A stretch of DNA of 64,000 nucleotides from Opeltia flavorubescens (taxonomy: Eukaryota > Ascomycota > Lecanoromycetes > Teloschistales > Teloschistaceae): NCBI GenBank assembly GCA_000442125.1, contig KE546976.1:434001-498000 (forward strand). The letters are read 5' to 3'. The translations under genes were made by a program, and so were the position numbers. Shown in pieces: positions 12,145 to 22,795 of this stretch (the first letter of the stretch is position 1; each line of letters starts with the position of its first letter). Under the pieces are notes generated by a model. It did not search any database, was not told the DNA's origin, and worked only from the letters and a program-made list of their open reading frames with translations.

Positions 12145-12878
12145 GGCGAGGCCTGAGTGTTGAAAAATCGTACTCATGAACGTAGCTGGAAAATATACAA
12201 TGAAGAATGAGACTAAAAATTATAGAGGAAGCGAGACCGGAACAAACCTCGGATTTGCGTGAGTAGAGTGGGGTAACAGTATATCACGTGGGAAAGAAAT
12301 TGCGCGGTTGGGAGGGAGAATGAGATATTCCCGGAAAAGAAGAACCACAGCAGGGCATAACTATAGAGTACGTCAACACGACAAGTAAGAGAATGGGTCG
12401 CTACTGAAATCGATAAGCCCTTGGAGATGCATTGCAAGCGTCTATCGGCATCAACTACTGTGGTGTGGGGTATTAGCGTCTGATAAGAGTGCCAAAGGGT
12501 CCTCATTATGGTGTTGATCTACTGGCGTCATCCCTAGTATGCGTGACAGAATTGATCATTAGTCCCGATCGCATGTGGGTGTCAGATCTGTATATAGAAT
12601 GGAGGCATGGAGAAAATTATATCAAGGCTCTAGGCAAAAATAAATGAATCCTGAGGGGCTGAGGAGGGACAGATCCTGATGACTCATCCGGCTAGACACG
12701 GGTAAATTGATAGCCGATCTGATTGATTCAGCCTTTAAAATACTCCGCACATTTGAGTATACGAATTCGACCATTTGGCAAGACTTTCATCGCCACGACC
12801 TGATCCTCATCCTGAAAAGGCGCTCCTTGGGAAGATTCTTACTCACTGGGTTCGTCTACAGGGCAACCCTCGCTCACA
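12145..12878. other. Divergent promoter region, AVT1-like / eRF1
   Basis: Upstream DNA of two diverging genes. No protein or RNA gene is seen. Minus-strand frames near 12213-12506 are short and lack motifs. The last 100 bases before the eRF1 start are mixed pyrimidine-rich, as in fungal leaders. Confidence 0.5.
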
Positions 12879-14183
12879 ATGAGCGCTCCTCAAGCCAACG
12901 AGGCCGAAAAGAATATTGAGATATGGAAAGTGAAAAAGCTCATCAAGCGCCTCGAGGCTGCGAGAGGAAACGGTACCTCGATGATATCGCTAATCATTCC
13001 TCCTAAGGATCAGGTCTCCAGAGCTGCAAAAATGTTGGCTGAAGAGTTTGGTACTGCCTCCAATATCAAATCACGAGTCAATCGACTATCTGTTCTTTCA
13101 GCAATCACTTCGACGCAGCAGCGTCTCAAGCTCTACAATAAAGTGCCACCAAATGGTCTTGTGGTATACTGTGGTGAAATTATTACTTCGGAGGGAAAGG
13201 AAAGGAAGATCAACATCGATTTTGAGCCATTCAAACCAATCAATACCTCGCTATATCTTTGTGACAACAAGTTCCACACAGAGGCTCTCAGCGAATTGCT
13301 GGAATCTGATCAGAAATTTGGCTTCATCATCATGGATGGGAACGGAGCACTCTTTGGCACTTTGAGCGGCAATACTCGAGATGTCGTTCACAAGTTCTCC
13401 GTCGACTTACCCAAAAAGCACGGCCGAGGTGGTCAGTCGGCTTTGCGTTTTGCTCGGTTGCGGGAGGAGAAACGACATAATTATGTCAGGAAGGTTGCGG
13501 AATTAGCGGTTCAAAACTTCATCACGAGCGATAAGGTCAACGTAGCGGGCCTCATCCTCGCCGGTTCTGCAGACTTCAAGAACGACTTGAACCAATCGGA
13601 CATGTTCGACAACCGTCTCCAGACAAAGGTGATTAAAGTCGTGGACGTTTCATATGGTGGGGAGAACGGCTTTAATCAAGCTATTGAATTAGCCTCTGAG
13701 ACACTGAGTAATGTTAAGTTCATTCAAGAAAAGAAATTGATCGGCAAGTACTTTGAGGAAATCAGTCAGGATAGTGGAAAGGTTTGCTACGGCGTTGAAG
13801 ATACCCTCAAAGCACTCGAGCTTGGTGCTGCCGAAACCCTGATCGTCTACGAAAATCTCGAGTACACCCGTTGGGTTCTGAAAGCATCCTCTGGATCTGA
13901 TGTTATTCTACACACCAACAAATCCCAAGAGATGGATCGGGAGATGTTCATGGACAAAGAAACTGGTCAGGAAATGGAGGTTATCGAACAGGGAGCTTTC
14001 CTCGAATGGCTTGCCGAAAAGTACAAGGATTTTGGCGCAAATCTGGAGTTTGTGTCAGACCGTTCCAGCGAAGGAAATCAGTTCGTCAAAGGCTTTGGCG
14101 GTATTGGAGCCATGCTTCGATACAAAGTGAATTTTGAACAACTCGCTGATTTCGAGGAAGAAGATGAATTCTATGATGGTTAG
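12879..14183 (+). CDS. SUP45: Eukaryotic peptide chain release factor 1 (eRF1)
   Basis: Recognises all three stop codons in the ribosomal A site and triggers peptide release with eRF3. The single-exon frame codes for 434 aa, a normal length. The N domain carries TASNIKS (about residue 61) and YLCDNKF, the YxCxxxF motif, both used in stop-codon reading. The M domain carries HGRGGQSA, whose GGQ enters the peptidyl-transferase centre. The C domain (eRF3 binding) ends in an acidic tail, [12 protein letters not shown]. The start [26 protein letters not shown] matches family N-termini. Absence of introns is notable here because most neighbours are interrupted. Confidence 0.97.
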   Translation: MSAPQANEAEKNIEIWKVKKLIKRLEAARGNGTSMISLIIPPKDQVSRAAKMLAEEFGTASNIKSRVNRLSVLSAITSTQQRLKLYNKVPPNGLVVYCGEIITSEGKERKINIDFEPFKPINTSLYLCDNKFHTEALSELLESDQKFGFIIMDGNGALFGTLSGNTRDVVHKFSVDLPKKHGRGGQSALRFARLREEKRHNYVRKVAELAVQNFITSDKVNVAGLILAGSADFKNDLNQSDMFDNRLQTKVIKVVDVSYGGENGFNQAIELASETLSNVKFIQEKKLIGKYFEEISQDSGKVCYGVEDTLKALELGAAETLIVYENLEYTRWVLKASSGSDVILHTNKSQEMDREMFMDKETGQEMEVIEQGAFLEWLAEKYKDFGANLEFVSDRSSEGNQFVKGFGGIGAMLRYKVNFEQLADFEEEDEFYDG

Positions 14184-14648
14184 TCATGGCACGCGTGGAT
14201 GGCAAAGCATCAAACGCTAAACATGAGCCAGATTGACGGTTTGGAAGCCTCGCATTGAGCGAGGAAGTACGCCCAGATATCCCGCCACGGGGTGATCTGA
14301 CGGCTTCCCGCCCCAACGCCTCGAGCCACTATCCAATTGAAAGAACTCAGGGCAGGGCACGCCAGACCCATTTGTAAGTTATGCACAGCAGCGGTCTATC
14401 ATGCAAAAGGTACAATCCCTAAAATTCATCAGACGGTTTTTCGGAGCTGACTTTCCACAAAGCAGATTGTGGAGGACGGACTGAATGAGGAAAAGCTGTG
14501 GAGAAGACATGAATGCTAGGCAATCACATCGGCCAGTGAGCTGCTGAACGCTGAGCCCCAGAAAGCATAGAACGTGATATTTGGAGTGTTAGAGAAGTTC
14601 CTATCAAGGAATGACATGCCTTTCATTACTTCTGATGGGTATCTCAAA
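14184..14648. other. Convergent intergenic region, eRF1 / BMT2
   Basis: Holds the 3' flanks of two genes that face each other. No gene is seen on either strand. Confidence 0.5.
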
Positions 14649-15557
14649 TCACTGTAGAATTATCGTGAAGTTATTCCGTTTATTCCCAGATCGGACTTCC
14701 TGCTTCTTGAAAAGCATAGCTTGTTCATGCTCATCCTTTATGCCCTTGTACCTCCATAGGTAATATACAAGCTTCTTGCTAATTCTCCCTTTCAATTTCA
14801 CGTATCCTAAAGTTGTCATGATGGCTTCCAAGCGATCCTCATCAAGATACCTTGAGTTTGTTACACAAGGTGCGGGCAATACGAGGAAAAGACTCGGAAA
14901 TGCAGGATCTATCGTTGCAGATTCCTGATCAAGCAGATGGGAAGGAAATCTCAAGAAGTTCGCAACCCGCTTCAACATATCTCCTCTGACCACAGCATCT
15001 CCAACATAATTGACTACCAAGCTCAGACTCACAATGTCAAACCCAGCTATCTCTAATGATTCCTTTGATGGCGATGACATCTTCATAAAGTCTTGTGTTT
15101 GGATCTCGGGATGCTGTGAATGTAAATCAATGCGCGTCATATCGAAGATCCCGCTTCGAGAACATGCGTTATCAACTTTCAATGCACCGATTTCAAGCAA
15201 TCTCGGCTTGCCATTATTTTTTGCGTAGCCACTGTCTGATGACAGTATCTCATGCATCCATTCCATAAGCACTTTGCTCGTATCGCCACCGCGCTCAGCA
15301 GATTGCCCTTGGATGCTCGCTGCTTGGTACTTTTGCAGTCCACCGGATGCTGCGAGCTGAGCTTGTATAGACGCTACTTTAGCATTATCCCCTTCTGAGA
15401 CAGCAGTGTGTAATTGCTTTTGCAAAGTGTGGTGGTTTCGGATCACTGAGCGGGTTGCTTGCGAAGAAAGGGACGGTCTTTCGCCGATGACAGGCGGTCT
15501 CGTATTGGAGAGAAGCCGTGGTTTTTTGCGCTTCTTCTTGACTGTCATTTCTGTCAT
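14649..15557 (-). CDS. BMT2: 25S rRNA adenine-N1 methyltransferase
   Basis: Installs an N1-methyladenosine in 25S rRNA during 60S ribosome assembly in the nucleolus. The single exon codes for 302 aa. A basic start (MTEMTVKKKRKKPRLLSNTRPPVI) suits a nucleolar protein. A helical spacer with QKQLHTAVSEGDNAKVASIQAQL follows, then the Rossmann SAM site (PRLLEIGALKVDNACS), IDLHS, and FDIVSLSLVVNYVGD, the family's catalytic-region signature. LVLPAPCVTNSRYL and the GYVKLKGRISKKLVYYLWR end are also typical. A second ATG at 15548 could be the start. The gene diverges from RPL25, which codes for a 25S-binding protein. Confidence 0.93.
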   Translation of the reverse strand: MTEMTVKKKRKKPRLLSNTRPPVIGERPSLSSQATRSVIRNHHTLQKQLHTAVSEGDNAKVASIQAQLAASGGLQKYQAASIQGQSAERGGDTSKVLMEWMHEILSSDSGYAKNNGKPRLLEIGALKVDNACSRSGIFDMTRIDLHSQHPEIQTQDFMKMSSPSKESLEIAGFDIVSLSLVVNYVGDAVVRGDMLKRVANFLRFPSHLLDQESATIDPAFPSLFLVLPAPCVTNSRYLDEDRLEAIMTTLGYVKLKGRISKKLVYYLWRYKGIKDEHEQAMLFKKQEVRSGNKRNNFTIILQ

Positions 15558-15767
15558 ATCGTAGATTGAGCAAACTCTGACATTGCACACAATATAGAGA
15601 ACGGGACGGTTGGGAGGTGGAGGGGGTGCATGTAACCGGCAGCTTCAATGCTCGGCTAGTTTTCCGCGTTTAGTGGAGCCCACAAACTAGGGTTACCGCC
15701 TAGACGAATATCAAAAGTTGAACACATGAGTCGATTTATACGACTACGATAACACCAAGCAGCAACA
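15558..15767. promoter_or_regulatory. Shared divergent promoter of BMT2 and RPL25
   Basis: Only 210 bp separate the two start codons, so both genes must share control DNA. The word TAGGGTTA at 15688-15695 (TAACCCTA on the other strand) is a perfect telobox, the site bound by Tbf1-type factors that drive ribosomal-protein genes in many ascomycetes. The segment just upstream of RPL25 is A-rich. Co-regulation of both genes is inferred. Confidence 0.6.
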
Positions 15768-16621
15768 ATGGCGCCAAAGGAAAAGCAGGATACGAAGAAG
15801 GGTGAGTCAAAAACCTCATTCCCACGCAGTGCGGTCTACACTCGGACAACTTTGCTGTTCCATTGAAATTCAACTCCGAGGATCAAACGTATACTGAAGC
15901 TAGCTTTCTGAATGACAATGAAAGGAGGAACTCTTCCAGGCTTCTGAAAAGCGAATATGCCTTACTTCCAAAAACTAATACGTATGTCTGTTAGGTAAAA
16001 AGCCTGGAAAACCCAGCGCCAAAGCCTCCGCCGCCGCAAAGGCCACTCTCAAAGGAGTATGCATCCTCACCTTGACCCATTCCACACTGTGCATCAACCC
16101 AAATCTAACACCTCCTCTCTGCCTAGGTTCACAGCAAAAAAATCCGCAAAGTTCGCCTCAGCACCACCTTCCACCGGCCCAAGATCCTCCAACTCTCCCG
16201 CTCACCTAAATACCCTCGGAAATCCATCCCGCACGAACCCCGCCTCGATGCTCACAAGGTCATTATTCACCCCCTCAATACGGAAAGTGCGATGAAGAAG
16301 ATTGAGGAGAACAATACACTGGTCTTCATTTGCGACGTCAAGGCGAATAAGAGGCAAATTAAGGAGGCGTTGAAGAAGCTGTATGATGTGGATTGTGTGA
16401 AGATCAATACTTTGATTAGGTACGTCGTCGCTGAAGTCTCTGAGTACAATTGTGAGGGGAGGCACCATATGGGCGATAGGTCGACAGTATTTGAGAGAAA
16501 GAACTTTGGGGCTAACACATCATATTTCAATAGGCCGGACGGGTCAAAGAAAGCGTACGCAAGACTAACGCCCGATGTGGATGCGCTGGACATTGCGGCG
16601 ACGAAGCTTTCAATAGTCTAG
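15768..16621 (+). CDS. RPL25: 60S ribosomal protein L25 (uL23)
   Basis: Binds 25S rRNA domain III beside the peptide exit tunnel and helps dock SRP. Exons are 15768-15801, 15995-16056, 16127-16419 and 16534-16621 (158 aa); introns of 193, 70 and 114 nt have GTGAGT, GTATGC and GTACGT donors. The basic Ala/Lys N-tail is followed by [21 protein letters not shown], then [36 protein letters not shown] and the end [23 protein letters not shown], all typical of uL23. Splice phases join without a gap. Having several introns near the 5' end is usual for fungal ribosomal-protein genes. It diverges from BMT2 over 210 bp. Confidence 0.96.
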
Positions 16622-16986
16622 AGCGGATGGACGAAGGCAGAAGGAGATGGATTCTGGAGCATATTGCAGGTAGAATCTGGTGCAATCGAACCAAATTTCA
16701 GTTTGCAGTTTGCAGTTTATTACGCAGTCCTATCCTGTGATAAGATCGCTTTTGGAACTCTCTTCAAATTATCAAGAAAACATCTCGAACGGCACCCAAA
16801 CTCCTAAGCCTGCCTTGTGGCGATGCAGATAGTAGAGATATCCTGACCCGCTATGCATAATAACGATACAGATCACCCTCCAGCCTCTACTAAGTGACAC
16901 ATACGAGCATCCCATCCCCTTTGCTTCCTCCCTATTCCGCCTCCTTCTCTTCGCCCCGTCCAATTACCCATTACCGCCCGCATCAA

Positions 16987-17429
16987 TCACGACATCTCCC
17001 CCCTCATCATCTCCAAGTGCTTCAGCACCGCCGTATTCGCATCCAAAAACCTCTCCACGCAATTCTGCGCGCAACTCTCCTCTTTCGAGCTCAATTTCCC
17101 CGAAGATATCCCTCCTGTGATGCATTTCGTCCAACATATATCTGTGAGGTTGTGTATAGCTGTTCCCCACGACTAAATCAGCATTCGGAGTATCCTTTCG
17201 TATGTTCAAGAAAACGAAGAAAAGCTGTTTGAAAAATGGCGCTGAAAGGAAATTCATCCCGCAATATGGGGATCATTGAAGGCAATGGGCAATGGCGGGG
17301 GAGGGACTTACATTCTTGTATCTTCGCCTTTTGCATCTCGTTGCCTAATTGTTGTTGCAAGTCCCGTTTGTCAGTGTCAGAGAGCTTTGAGAGGTCGAGG
17401 TTTGCTTGGGAGAGGGAGGAGGGATCCAT
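16987..17429 (-). CDS. TIM8: Mitochondrial intermembrane-space chaperone Tim8
   Basis: A small TIM protein that, with Tim13, carries hydrophobic precursors across the intermembrane space to TIM22. Exons are 17429-17312 and 17159-16987 (96 aa) with a 152-nt intron (GTAAGT to AACAG). The twin CX3C motifs are intact: CWTKC and CAQNC. Flanking segments AKIQESIHNLTDIC across the junction and RFLDANTAVLKHLE are typical of Tim8. The start MDPSSLSQANLDLSKLSDTDKRDLQQ is preferred over non-ATG extensions upstream. Tim8 rather than Tim13 is supported by the IHxLTDxCWxKC pattern. It is convergent with RPL25. Confidence 0.93.
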
Positions 17430-17698
17430 TTTCTGGCTGGAAGGAAGGCTGGCACGGGAGAAAGAAGAGAAGAGATACTTCGAATTAAGGGCGAACGGAT
17501 TTCTTTGGATTAAGTATAGAGGTGGCCCTGGGTCATTCAAACGCAATGATTCGTCTTTCTAAAGGAATGATTAAATGGTTTAGATATATTTAGGCGCGCG
17601 TCAAGGCGGTAAACTGGATGAATCGATATCATTGTATGACGGGCCGAAAATACATTTTCCAAAGTCAAATAGTCAAAGATGAGCACAACTCGTAACAG

Positions 17699-19630
17699 TC
17701 ATAATCTTGATTTCGGTGGCGGTCGATGTCTATTGCTATGATCTCCAACTTCCCATGGTAATTCACTCCCCCTTAGCCCTTTCCTTCCACCGGGTGGCGT
17801 TATCTGTAGACTCCAATATCCCCGGCCGACCTCGGATCCCCGGCCTTGATACCATTTCCTGTATCGCTCGCTCATCTCGTCTTTGGAAAGGCGGTAGGTG
17901 TTCCGCCTTGCCTTCCTTGGTTCAAATGTCGGAGGCGCAGACCTGCGGGTTGGCTTAGGTGGATGAGCTCTCAACGGATCATATTTCTCCGGGCTATAAC
18001 TTTCGATTCTCGATCGATGAGTCCGGACTTCTTTATGACTGCGGCGTGGTTTTGACGGATGATGGCTCGGGCGATTCATCTGGTGGCTGATGTGGTGTCT
18101 GTTCGGCCGGCTCCCGTGGTTGTGCTGAATCTCTAACGAAGGTCCGTCATACGGTTTCTCACAAGGCTTGCCATTAGAGCGGATGCCGGTGCTATTCTCT
18201 TCGTCGGTAGTCGGGTACCCACTGCGAGGGGACTTGGAGTGAGAAAAGTAACTGCTGAGCGTGGAAAACTTGAAGGATACAAGCGGACGCATTAGGGGTA
18301 GACAGACGCTGGCTAAACAGTATAAGCAAATTATCTAAATCCAAGATTTATTGAAGCTCATTACCTATGCCGATATTGCACTCGACGACAATCCAAATGC
18401 CAGCAGGGACAATCGTCCCTAAAGATATGATTAGCTATCCTCTTGATGCAGAGCTTCGACCTGAACGACCTGAACAACTCACAGGATGCATCTGTCTGTA
18501 CGAGTGTCGCAAGCAATGGAAATCGAACGATACACGAGATACATACGCTACGAAGAGTCAACCATTCATGTTGGTATCAGGCGCCTCGAACGGTCCACTT
18601 ACAATGTGCCAAGCGCAAAGATACCGATCAATGCAAGCTTCTTGGACAAATCTAGACGCAATTTCCAGAGCCAAGGAATTGGCAAAACCAGCATTATTAT
18701 ATTCGTTGCGAGCTCGGTTCCCGTGATTCCCCAAGAGAGTGTATGCTCATTCACGCAATGCCCAACAATAGCCTTGTCCCAATAGCTCGTGACGGGATAA
18801 CAGCTGAAAATGATGGCGAAGATGAAGCTGATCCACCAGCAAATCATGATACATCCCGTGATTGAGGCAACAATCCTGAACCGTTTGACCGGAAATATTC
18901 GATGGTAAAAGACAAGCAACGACAGTCGAGTTATTGATATCGCGCTAGCGAAGAGAATCTGTATTGTCCAGTCGTTCAGAAGAAATTTTGAGATATAGTC
19001 CAAGCTGAGCATTAACTGGTGTCTTCCGAATCCATAATGAACAGCGATGATTTCATTGATGTTCAGACCGTATGTCAAGACCAGGGCAACGATGATGAGA
19101 AAGTCGTCGGCACCATAGGGGGCTGCTGAGATTTTCCGGCTGATCAGGCGCAGGATCACCGCAATGGTAGACACTACTGTCATGACGGCTACGACTGCCA
19201 CGATTTGGGTTTGTCGGCTATCATTCAGCGACGGAATGACGCTCACGCAAACCTGCTGAGCAACTTCTATGCCCTCTAAATGGAGACAGCCCGTTAACGC
19301 CGTCATTGCAATTCTCTTCAAACCAGGTATGCAGCCACATTCAACGACGTTTTGCTACAAAGAACGGAAAAGCTTGGACACATACGGTTTTGATCCCGGG
19401 GTTCGCAGCGCCTCAGCAAATCGTAGACAAGAACTTGTAAGAGGTTGTTATTTTGGCACATGCATTTGATATCCAAGCAGCCGCTTTGCTCTATATGCTG
19501 TATTGTCGAGTTTTTCTATGAAAGTGACCGTTCAGCCTCCTACCGATGGCATGACAGGCGCAAGGAGACGTACAACACAGTCGGGAATCAGTTCCATCGC
19601 AGCGACAAGCTGCGCCATAGGGCCGTCCAT
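17699..19630 (-). CDS. CFEM-domain PTH11-like seven-helix receptor
   Basis: A fungus-specific rhodopsin-like membrane protein with an extracellular CFEM domain, the architecture of the PTH11 receptor that senses host surfaces in Magnaporthe. Exons are 19630-19544, 19497-19386, 19275-18603, 18547-18483, 18418-18365 and 18312-17699 (534 aa), all in phase, with introns of 46-110 nt. The CFEM part holds PDC, SGCLDIKCMC, RRCEP and AQQVC: six cysteines visible instead of the usual eight. Seven helices follow, with YGADDFLI, FCIxR-like TFVCISCIVRFPLL and WTIVPAGIWIVVECNIGIAS as family marks. The last 170 residues are a basic, Pro/Arg-rich cytosolic tail. No clear signal peptide precedes the first Cys, so an extra 5' exon is possible. 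Ligand unknown. Confidence 0.85.
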
Positions 19631-19947
19631 ATTGCCACCGATTTAGCTTTGTTTCTATGATGGTTTTGAAGGATTCTTTTTATGATTTCTGGTCATCGCG
19701 GCGCGCAAGCGGTAACAGATACAAGGAAATAGATACAAGACAAAAGCCTTGCACCACGGAAATCCGAAAAACAAAGATCCATTACGGCATGGAGCCTTAT
19801 GACTCGGAACTCGGAAAAAGCTATCATCGAGAAGGTGTGGCGGATTGGAAACTTATTACAAATGAGAGAAAGTGTTCATGCTAAGACGGGACGGGTATAT
19901 CGTAGGATGCAGCATTCAGCGTGGCACCAGTGGGGATGAGCATTGTG

Positions 19948-20352
19948 TTACCGAGAAAGGTAGTCGATGTCATACCAGATGGGGGTTCTAGTGTGACAGA
20001 AAAAGAGCATTCTAGTGTAGGAACGGAATGTTCGCTGGGGCTTCGCGGCATATGCTTGGGGCGGGTGGTTTGATGGTAGTGTCGACTGGGATAAACGTTT
20101 CACCAGATCGTGAATGGTGTCATTCTTGGAAAATCGGACAGTTTGTCGCATGTCGATGTAGCGCGTGAGCGAATCAGACAGAGGATTCATCCCTGATGGG
20201 TGCGCTTTCTGCCTTGCATATGCGGGAAATGGCGGGATTCTTGCCGTGGGCCGTGCTAGAACTAAAGCCTTCTTTCCAGACGGGCCGCAAGCGATCTTCA
20301 GATTGAGACTGTAGTCAGTCTTTGCATCATCATCGGGATGCTGATAGAGGCA
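19948..20352 (-). CDS. Hypothetical protein, 5' end unresolved
   Basis: An open frame of about 134 codons with no ATG at its upstream end. It reads on from KAEAKLCLYQHPDDDAKTDYS to a C-terminus ending YDIDYLSR. Just upstream, in another phase, ATGs at about 20437-20441 begin a signal-peptide-like run (MMNAKTILLLRFALNLIPTLF). I could not find a GT-AG intron that joins the two, so either a first exon lies elsewhere or a frameshift has broken the gene. No family is recognised. It sits between the PTH11-like gene and THR1. Confidence 0.3.
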   Translation of the reverse strand, partial: CLYQHPDDDAKTDYSLNLKIACGPSGKKALVLARPTARIPPFPAYARQKAHPSGMNPLSDSLTRYIDMRQTVRFSKNDTIHDLVKRLSQSTLPSNHPPQAYAAKPQRTFRSYTRMLFFCHTRTPIWYDIDYLSR

Positions 20353-20595
20353 CAACTTGGCCTCTGCTTTGATGGAAGAGAGTGGGTATCAGGTTCAAAG
20401 CGAATCGGAGAAGAAGAATAGTCTTGGCATTCATCATGGTCTAAGGCTGAGACTGTGCCAAGGCGCTAGACCTCGTGGAAGTGAAGCTTATTCACCCCGC
20501 TAATCTGATCTCACACAGCGTTGAATTTGTCCATCTTAAGGTATGTATTGTTGCAATTGGTCAATGTCATCTTGGAATAGATTTCGCTGACGAAA

Positions 20596-21894
20596 ATGAT
20601 CATTATAAGTAGGCGATTCCAGCAAAAGCCGTTGCAATCATGATACTGAACCTCCATAGGAGTTCCATGCTCTTCTGCAAACATTGGTTCGTCCAATTCT
20701 AAATAAGAAAAATATTGCTCACGATACTAAATCTTTCTAGGGCCTGGGTTCGACGTCGCAGGGGTCGCCTTGACACGTTTTCTAGAGCTTCGGGTTGAAA
20801 TCAATCAGACTTTGAACACCTCTAAAGCTCCATTGAACTGCACAATCACGTATGAAGGAGAAGGTCAGGGATCCGAGGATATCGACCTTGCGCCAGATCG
20901 TAACCTCCTGACACGCGTCGCACTCTACGTCCTTCGCTGTCATGACCAACATGACTTCCCTGCGCAGACGTTCATCCACATCAAGAACGATATACCGCTT
21001 GGTAGGGGACTAGGTTCCTCCGGCGCTGCTGTAGTCGCCGGGATTATATTAGGAAACGAAGTTGGCGACCTAAACCTCTCGAAAGATCGCATACTCGACT
21101 TCTGTCTCATGATAGAAAGACATCCAGACAATGTCGCTGCCGCCCTGTACGGAGGCTTTGTAGGCACCTACCTGAGCGACCTTGATCCTGAAGACATGGC
21201 GAGGAAGGAGATCCCGCTGAGCGAAGTCTTACCTGCGCCCGCAGGAGGCATTGATACTGGGTTGAGACCTCCAATACCCCCTTTAGGCATTGGAAATTAT
21301 ATGAAATTCCCCTGGTCGCCAGCCATCAAGGCTATCGTGATCATTCCAGACTTTGGTATTGCACCGGCCACATCGAATCTCATCCATNAACCCGCTTACG
21401 CGCTTTGTAGAAGTCAGCACAGCAACAGCAAGAGGCGTCCTCCCTACCCACTACTCAAGAGCAGACACCGTAAGCTCCTCATCTTCTCTACCACCAGACT
21501 CAAACAAATCCACTCTCACAATCGGAAGAACGCTAAAGATTCTCATACCCAGGTCTTCAACATGCAACGCATCGCCATCCTCACCCACGCCCTCGGTCAA
21601 TCCCCACCCAACCCAGAGCTAATCTACTCCGCAATGCAAGACGCCATCCACCAACCCTACCGCAAAGAACTCATCCCCGGCCTCACCGAAATCCTCCAAT
21701 CCGTAAAACCGAAAACCCACCCAGGCCTCCTGGGAATCTGCCTATCGGGTGCCGGACCTACAATCTTAGCGCTCGCGACGGGGAACTTTGAACATATCGC
21801 GAAGGTGATTATTGGCAAATTTGAGGAGGCGCAGGTGAGATGTCAGTGGAGTTTATTAGAGCCAGCGGAGGATGGAGCTACGGTTCAGAGGTGA
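20596..21894 (+). CDS. THR1: Homoserine kinase
   Basis: A GHMP kinase that phosphorylates homoserine for threonine synthesis. Exons are 20596-20608, 20660-20686, 20741-21355, 21411-21469 and 21553-21894 (351 aa). The start reads MIIIRVPCSSANIGPGFDVAG, built from two tiny exons of 13 and 27 nt; an in-frame stop lies just upstream. The ATP loop is PLGRGLGSSGAAVVAG; HPDNVAAALYGGFVG, TARGVLPTHYSRADTVFNMQR and GICLSGAGPTILAL are the other family motifs. The ambiguous base at 21388 falls inside the 55-nt intron 3 (21356-21410), so it does not affect the protein. Intron 2 uses an unusual GTTCGT donor. The exon-1 choice is the least certain part. Confidence 0.88.
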
Positions 21895-22361
21895 AAGGGA
21901 AAGGAGGACTTCATTGGCATCTTCATTGCGCAAACGGGCAGAACGGGATGTTCTGACAGGGTCGGAGTAGGTATGATCCGCCGATTGCGGGGGACGGGTA
22001 CCTGTGCCGTATACGTGATTATGGATAATTTGTGGCAGAGAACGTAATGCTCAAGATAGAGCGCAGCCAGGCCACAAATTCTCGGCAAGCTTCCGAAACT
22101 TGTATGGAACGGGCTTGACACCCGTTTGACATCACAGCGTAAAGCTTATCGGAAGGCATCCGTTTGTCGGGTCATAAATTGTCTCAGGTCGAGACTCAAT
22201 ATGACTGGACACATTAACATAAGGGAAGATCTTCTTGGAAAATGGGCCTAATGGGCATCATGGGACTATTTGATCGGCAAATCCGTGTCACCTCACGAAC
22301 AGGCATATATAGAATTCATATATCAAACGAGTGTGTTGTTTTGTAATACCTAATCGTCTAC
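21895..22361. other. 3' flank of THR1, no gene seen
   Basis: Intergenic DNA between THR1 and the weak minus-strand ORF at 22362. No RNA or protein gene is recognised. Confidence 0.45.
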
Positions 22362-22730
22362 CTAGTCGATCGGTGCTCGATCCCCTGATCTATGATGCGT
22401 CATGACATAAGACTTGATATCAGTAACATGTTGTCCAGACATATTCTCAGGTCCGTCATGGCCTCGATCACCTGAACCAATCTCGTCAACAAAAGGAAAA
22501 GGGCTGCAGAAGATGCGGTGGTCGTATGATATTGTAGCCATATGTGGGTGATGAATGCTATAGTACCGTAGCATTGGCTGCTGATGTATCGAAATAAAGA
22601 ATGACTGTTTGTATGCTGAAGGTGGTATAGTATCGAAGTGAAGAATACGGGAAACGCAGATGTACGGCAAGTTTGTGGTATATGTGTTGGAAAAGGAGTC
22701 GTCCGGGGGGATGAAAAGAGTGGTAGCCAT
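22362..22730 (-). CDS. Hypothetical small protein
   Basis: An ATG-started frame of 122 codons without a recognised domain. It is His/Pro/Tyr-rich (SIHHPHMATISYDHR) with no signal peptide or membrane helix. Its only support is length and a proper start, so it may be a chance frame. Confidence 0.25.
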   Translation of the reverse strand: MATTLFIPPDDSFSNTYTTNLPYICVSRILHFDTIPPSAYKQSFFISIHQQPMLRYYSIHHPHMATISYDHRIFCSPFPFVDEIGSGDRGHDGPENMSGQHVTDIKSYVMTHHRSGDRAPID

Positions 22731-22795
22731 TTCCGTCAGTCCTTCGACTCGAGATTTAAGTCAGTCGGCTAATCCGTCCATAGCCATGTCCTAGA

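Noticed and set aside
18604-19321. Reading the PTH11-like gene as starting at an internal ATG near 19306
   Set aside because: That ATG lies in a 110-nt intron (19276-19385); splicing upstream exons gives a CFEM domain and keeps phase.
21353-21622. A frameshift in homoserine kinase at the ambiguous base
   Set aside because: Two GT-AG introns (21356-21410 and 21470-21552) explain the frame changes and restore family motifs.
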